A DNA stretch of 24,021 bases from the NCBI GenBank assembly GCA_043742785.1, contig JAYTXU010000071.1:1-24021 (forward strand), read 5' to 3'. Positions 20,942 through 24,021 of the stretch are shown one piece after another. A program made the position numbers and the translations under genes. Positions within the stretch are counted from its first letter, which is position 1. Each line of letters starts with the position of its first letter. The DNA comes from JACQCF01 sp043742785 (GTDB taxonomy: Bacteria; Omnitrophota; Gorgyraeia; Zapsychrales; Fredricksoniimonadaceae). Below the pieces are notes generated by a model. It had not been told where the DNA came from. It did no database searches and worked only from the letters and a program-made list of their open reading frames with translations.

Positions 20942-22197
20942 TGGAAAAGATTGCAATTACAGGTTTAGGCGTTATTTCTCCTTCGGGAATTGATAAGCGC
21001 AAATTTTGGTCCAACATTGTTAATGGTCGTAGCGCTGTTGAAAAGATTGAGCGTTTTGATTCGTCGCTTTATCCTTCACGGATTGCTGGTCACGTACAAG
21101 AGCTTGAAGCATACAGCAATGTATCATCACGGCTTCTAAAGAAAATTGATTTGTTCTCTCATATGGCGATGGTAGCATCCGAAATGTGCTTAGAAGATGC
21201 CAAAATTTCTTTGTCTGAGGAAAATTTAAAACGTGTGGGGATTTTTATGGGCAATGCCATTGGCGGATGGCTCTATGCAGAAACAGAGCTTCGCGATATG
21301 TATCTAGAAGGCCGCGAGGGAGTAAGTCCTTTCATGGCCTCTGCCTGGTTTCCAGCAGCGCCTCAAGGCCAGATTTCTATTCATTATGGAATCAAAGGAT
21401 ATAGCAAGACCATCGTTGCAGATAGAGCATCATCCTTGATGGCGATTGGTTATGCAGCAAGAACTATCGTTCGCGGTAAATGTGATTTTATATTGGCTGG
21501 TGGTATGGAAGCGCCTGTGACGCCGTATGCACTTTTATGTTGTAATACGTCGGGTATGTTGACTAAGAATAATGAAAATCCACACAGTGCGTATAGGCCA
21601 TTTGATAAGAACCGTGATGGCTTAGCGATTGCCGAGGGTGCGGGGGTATTGACTCTTGAACCTCAAAGCCGTATCGCTAAACGTGGTGCGCATGTGTATG
21701 CCAATATTATTGGTTACGCCACAACTACAGATGCGGAAAATCGTATTGAACCGGCCAAGGATGGTCATCAATTAGCTAGGGCGATTCGCATGGCCTTGGA
21801 TGATGCAGGGCTTGTTCCTTCAGATATTGATTATATTTGCGCTGATGGGGCAGGAACAGTTTTAGGTGATATCACTGAGACCAAGGCGATTAAGGAAGCT
21901 TTTGGTGCTTTTGCTAAAAAGATTCCTGTGTCTGCGCCAAAATCGATCTTTGGAAATATGTTAGGGGCAAGCGGTGTATTGGATGTGATCACAACGGTCT
22001 TAGCGATGGAACATGGTATGATTCCGCCAACGATTAATCTTCAAACACCGGATCCGGAATGTGATTTGGATTATTGCCCTAATAAGGCTCAGGAGAAAAA
22101 TATAAAGAACGCCATGATTATTAACCGTGGTCGTGGTGGAATCAACTGCGTATTAGTTTTGCAAAAAAGGGATTCAAAAATTGGTGTCTGTCCCTAA
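20941..22197 (+). CDS. Chain-length-factor-like ketosynthase (KS-beta) lacking Cys and both His
   Basis: The same thiolase-type fold as the 19443 protein, with the same landmarks (GLGVISPSGIDK, FMGNAIGGWLYAE, DKNRDGLAIAEGAG). The active site is replaced: Arg162 stands where Cys is expected (IVADRASSLMAIG), Asp302 for the first His (ICADGAGTVLGD) and Asn339 for the second (PKSIFGNMLG); only Lys334 remains. Known CLFs commonly carry Gln at the Cys site, so Arg is unusual. It should heterodimerise with the catalytic KS and set chain length or specificity. It is 418 residues long; the last few (IGVCP) arise from a repeat-like TGGTGTCTGTCCCTA. ATG 20941 follows GGAGAG. A decayed KS is the alternative, but the fold blocks are intact. 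Confidence 0.87.
   Translation: MEKIAITGLGVISPSGIDKRKFWSNIVNGRSAVEKIERFDSSLYPSRIAGHVQELEAYSNVSSRLLKKIDLFSHMAMVASEMCLEDAKISLSEENLKRVGIFMGNAIGGWLYAETELRDMYLEGREGVSPFMASAWFPAAPQGQISIHYGIKGYSKTIVADRASSLMAIGYAARTIVRGKCDFILAGGMEAPVTPYALLCCNTSGMLTKNNENPHSAYRPFDKNRDGLAIAEGAGVLTLEPQSRIAKRGAHVYANIIGYATTTDAENRIEPAKDGHQLARAIRMALDDAGLVPSDIDYICADGAGTVLGDITETKAIKEAFGAFAKKIPVSAPKSIFGNMLGASGVLDVITTVLAMEHGMIPPTINLQTPDPECDLDYCPNKAQEKNIKNAMIINRGRGGINCVLVLQKRDSKIGVCP
22182..22196. repeat. Single-arm repeat related to the nadA-metX inverted repeat
   Basis: TGGTGTCTGTCCCTA matches TAGTGCCTGTCACTA (2034-2048) at 12 of 15 positions. It forms the C-terminus and part of the stop of the KS-beta gene. Confidence 0.4.
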
Positions 22198-22212
22198 TTA
22201 AAGGAGAGAAAA

Positions 22213-22488
22213 ATGCAAACTCAAACAGATTTAGAAAATAAAGTGAAAGCGATATTCAGAAAGGTTTTGGATATCCAGGAAGGCGAAATTGTTCCCGGCG
22301 CCAAATTGGATGAATCATTAGGTATTGATTCTACTGAGATGGTTGAAATTTCTGTGGTGATTAAGAAAGAGCTAGGAGTAGCTCTGAAAGATAGCGAATT
22401 AAAGAAGACTCAGTCATTTAATGAAATAGTCGCTGTTTTAAAATCTAAGACTGAGGATGGCAGCTGCGGGTGCGGTCATAATCATTAA
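22213..22488 (+). CDS. Acyl carrier protein with Cys/His-rich tail
   Basis: A 91-residue ACP that carries the growing chain on phosphopantetheine. The attachment Ser is Ser40 in LGIDSTEMVEISVVIKKELG, and acidic helix II surrounds it as usual. AAGGAGAG precedes ATG 22213, 15 nt after KS-beta, fitting a dedicated carrier for the KS/KS-beta pair. After the ACP fold there is a tail ending G-S-C-G-C-G-H-N-H (residues 83-91), which ordinary ACPs lack and which looks capable of binding metal. No ACP synthase or phosphopantetheinyl transferase gene is in the window, so activation must come from elsewhere. Confidence 0.9.
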   Translation: MQTQTDLENKVKAIFRKVLDIQEGEIVPGAKLDESLGIDSTEMVEISVVIKKELGVALKDSELKKTQSFNEIVAVLKSKTEDGSCGCGHNH

Positions 22489-22500
22489 TTTTGGTGGGGT

Positions 22501-22932
22501 ATGAATTTAATTAATTTCGACTCAAATAAGAACTTAGAAGAATTGGAATCAACTGGTTCCAAGAAATCATCCATGGTTGCCAGAGCCCATAAGCTGCGTA
22601 GAAAATCTTTAAAGGATTTTTCCAATGAAGAGCTCAGGGGAATGATTGGGCAGAATAGTAGTTTGAAATATTTAGTACCATTGGCTATTGAACGATTGCA
22701 TATTGATTCTTTAATTAAGGGGGATGGGTATGAAGGGGATTTATTAAATGCTGTTTTGACGGTTGAGAAAAAATTCTGGATCGATGATTTGAGAGGTTAT
22801 GTTCCGATGCTTGAAGCTATAATTAAAACAGCCCTTGCTGTTGTAAATACTAAACCTCTTCAGTATGCTAAATTTCTACAGAATTCAGCAGGTGCTATCA
22901 AAATATTTAAATTAAACGTGGGATTAATATGA
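22501..22932 (+). CDS. CdiI-type contact-dependent inhibition immunity protein
   Basis: 143 residues whose N-terminal half follows the pattern of the CDI immunity family: KNLEELE near the start, then RAHKLRRKSLKDFSNEELRGMIGQNSSLKYLVPLAIERL, then a GDLLNAVLTVEKKFW block. In characterised members such proteins bind and neutralise a cognate toxin. No CdiA-like or other large toxin gene is next to it, so it is an orphan, sitting between an ACP gene (12 nt) and a cyclase-family gene (ATGA overlap). Whether it protects against an outside toxin, or has been recruited by this pathway, cannot be told. Family call is from remembered motif pattern; a profile search would settle it. Confidence 0.65.
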   Translation: MNLINFDSNKNLEELESTGSKKSSMVARAHKLRRKSLKDFSNEELRGMIGQNSSLKYLVPLAIERLHIDSLIKGDGYEGDLLNAVLTVEKKFWIDDLRGYVPMLEAIIKTALAVVNTKPLQYAKFLQNSAGAIKIFKLNVGLI

Positions 22933-23729
22933 AGATTGTAGATTTATCTTTACCTATCGATGACAGTTTAGTTGAAACTCATGCAGCAACAATTGAGCGT
23001 ATTACGCACAAGGCAGGGGTGGAGCATTTCAATTGGGTTGTGATGAAGAATCAACCAGGTGGACAGGAACGCTTTGATCGTGGCGAACGTGTAGCGACAG
23101 CGGATGAAATTCCTGATGGAGAGATGCTTTCTCTTGAGATCGTGAACTCATCCGTTCATATGGGAAGCCACGTTGACGCGCCCTTTCACTATGGTTCTAC
23201 CTGTGAGGGCAAGCCTGCTAAGCAGATTATGGATGTCCCGTTAGAGTGGTGCTACGGTCCAGGTGTTGTTTTAGATTTTACTCATTTGAAATTTCCTGAT
23301 GCGATTGGCAGGCAGCATGTCATCGACGCCTTAAAGAAAATTAATTATACCTTAAAGCCTATGGATATTGTTTTGATCTATACAGGTGGCGATAAGCTTT
23401 TGGGTACAGATGATTATGTGAATAAATATGTTGGCATGACCGTTGAATCAGTTGAGTATTTGCTTGATCAAGGCATTAAGATGATGGGGATTGATACCAT
23501 CGGTTTGGATCGTCCTTGTTTCCTAATGTTCAAAGAATTTTTAACAACTAAAGAGAAAAGCAAAATCTGGCCGTGTCATTTCTTAGGAAGAAGACGTGAA
23601 TATTGTCATATGGAACGTTTAGGAAATTTGGGAGCTATTCCAAAACCTTTTGGTTTTACTATCAGCTGCTTGCCGGTGAAGGTGAAGAATGCTGGAGCAG
23701 GTTGGGCGAGGGTTGTTGCTTTGGTATAA
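22929..23729 (+). CDS. Cyclase-family metal-dependent hydrolase (kynurenine formamidase-like)
   Basis: 266 residues with the family motif HxGxHxDxPxH visible as HMGSHVDAPFH: His77, His81, Asp83 and His87, which bind the metal. IVDLSLPIDDS at the N-terminus and GIDTIGLDRPC in the C-terminal half are also typical. Members hydrolyse formamides or lactams or act as cyclases, and several in polyketide clusters are annotated as cyclases. The ATGA overlap with the preceding immunity-like gene implies coupling. It is the last gene of the run; a hairpin follows within 10 nt. The substrate is unknown. Compared with textbook family members it has an extra segment (GGQERFDRGERVATADEI) between the N-terminal strand and the metal site. 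Confidence 0.83.
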   Translation: MKIVDLSLPIDDSLVETHAATIERITHKAGVEHFNWVVMKNQPGGQERFDRGERVATADEIPDGEMLSLEIVNSSVHMGSHVDAPFHYGSTCEGKPAKQIMDVPLEWCYGPGVVLDFTHLKFPDAIGRQHVIDALKKINYTLKPMDIVLIYTGGDKLLGTDDYVNKYVGMTVESVEYLLDQGIKMMGIDTIGLDRPCFLMFKEFLTTKEKSKIWPCHFLGRRREYCHMERLGNLGAIPKPFGFTISCLPVKVKNAGAGWARVVALV

Positions 23730-23736
23730 AAAAGAA

Positions 23737-23758
23737 GAGCCGCAGTTGTCTGCGGCTC
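23737..23758. terminator. Strong hairpin, likely terminator (best for minus strand)
   Basis: GAGCCGCAG-TTGT-CTGCGGCTC is a perfect 9-bp stem. Reading the minus strand, it is followed by TTCTTTTTT, a good Rho-independent signature. On the plus strand only a weakly T-rich stretch follows, so for the operon above it may act as a weaker terminator or as an end-protecting hairpin. Confidence 0.7.
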
Positions 23759-23837
23759 CGGTAGCTTTGTTGCTTGCTTTACTTGACTAATATTAGAAGT
23801 ATAACAAAATAATTGTTCTTTTCAAGTTATTTAGGTT

Positions 23838-23874
23838 GGTCTTAAGAAAGTTACTTGAGTTCATTCTTAAGACC
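23838..23874. repeat. 11-bp perfect inverted repeat
   Basis: GGTCTTAAGAA (23838-23848) and TTCTTAAGACC (23864-23874) with a 15-nt loop, directly next to the tRNA remnant on its 3' side. Confidence 0.6.
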
Positions 23875-23879
23875 TTCAA

Positions 23880-23923
23880 CGCCCCAGGCGAGATTCGAAC
23901 TCGCATCTTTTTATTAGTCAAGT
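23880..23923 (-). pseudogene. tRNA 3'-half remnant (Ile-like), possible integration-site fragment
   Basis: On the minus strand GCGAG-TTCGAAT-CTCGC is a perfect T-arm (TTCRANY loop, 23904-23888) followed by the acceptor half CTGGGGC (23887-23881). Upstream, CTTGACTAATAA (23922-23911) resembles the 5' anticodon stem and loop of an Ile-type tRNA, but the pairing 3' stem, the D-arm and the 5' acceptor (GCCCCAG expected) are missing from the window. It cannot fold as a tRNA, so it is a remnant, such as an att-site copy of a tRNA 3' end left by an integrative element. Confidence 0.5.
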
Positions 23924-23934
23924 ACTGGACTTTG

Positions 23935-24021
23935 TTAATTTTGGATCCGATCTTTAAATTTCTGTGATTTAATTTTGAGTATTTCGGCAGCGTTTGGGTT
24001 CTTTGACAGAAGGTATTGTGA
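23935..24021 (-). CDS. Possible C-terminal end of an unknown minus-strand gene
   Basis: A minus-strand frame is open from the right edge to TAA at 23937-23935, 28 codons. The product ends NPNAAEILKIKSQKFKDRIQN, which looks like an amphipathic helix rather than random sequence. It is short enough to occur by chance, so this is a weak call. Confidence 0.3.
   Translation of the reverse strand, partial: SQYLLSKNPNAAEILKIKSQKFKDRIQN

Noticed and set aside
23880..23960. A complete tRNA or tmRNA on the minus strand
   Set aside because: The matching 5' acceptor strand (GCCCCAG), the D-arm and the 3' anticodon stem are not present in the window.

Overview
The window is a densely packed, almost entirely plus-strand segment of a diderm (LPS-type) bacterial chromosome of roughly 40% GC (estimated by eye). 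ADP-heptose epimerase (HldD) and two lipobox lipoproteins point to a Gram-negative envelope. NadA, MetX/MetW and APS kinase are ordinary biosynthetic genes. The repeat landscape (paired-hairpin elements plus a 20-bp GC palindrome inserted in frame into genes) resembles what I recall from candidate-phylum genomes such as Omnitrophota. That taxonomic guess is inference, not something the sequence proves.

Layout. (1) 1-3786: tail of an unknown gene, a truncated signal-peptide ORF overlapping an APS kinase (cysC), quinolinate synthase (nadA), and a metX-metW pair. (2) 3791-9225: a minus-strand double-CDGSH Fe-S protein, divergent from a predicted leaderless L-2-hydroxyglutarate oxidase. An envelope/unknown run follows (lipoprotein, hldD, membrane-anchored coiled coil, lipoprotein) and ends in a PadR regulator. 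(3) 9329-15936: acyl-CoA/acid ligase, nucleoside phosphorylase, MtnA-type isomerase, a truncated second MtnA-like protein, class II aldolase fused to an SCP2-like domain, and an aldehyde dehydrogenase. The last five read as a 5'-deoxyadenosine/methylthioadenosine salvage route (DHAP-shunt type). (4) 16020-23729: B12-binding radical SAM enzyme, PCP_red-like small protein, ketopantoate-reductase-like protein, SnoaL/NTF2-like protein, ketosynthase (Cys-His-His intact), two-helix membrane protein, chain-length-factor-like ketosynthase lacking Cys and both His, acyl carrier protein, CdiI-like immunity protein and a metal-dependent cyclase-family hydrolase. (5) 23730-24021: a hairpin terminator, inverted repeats, a tRNA 3'-half remnant and possibly the end of a minus-strand gene.

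How they may work together. Region 4 looks like a compact, atypical type II polyketide/fatty-acid-like pathway: KS plus CLF extend a chain on the ACP, and the reductase, SnoaL-like and cyclase-family proteins tailor or close it. The radical SAM/PCP_red pair would supply a SAM-dependent step. That step would release 5'-deoxyadenosine (or S-adenosylhomocysteine), which region 3 could recycle to adenine, DHAP and an aldehyde that the dehydrogenase oxidises. The acid ligase could activate a starter or the resulting acid. This link is inference from gene order. Four paired-hairpin elements occupy junctions in these two regions, each ending 10-20 nt before a start codon, so they may affect expression there.
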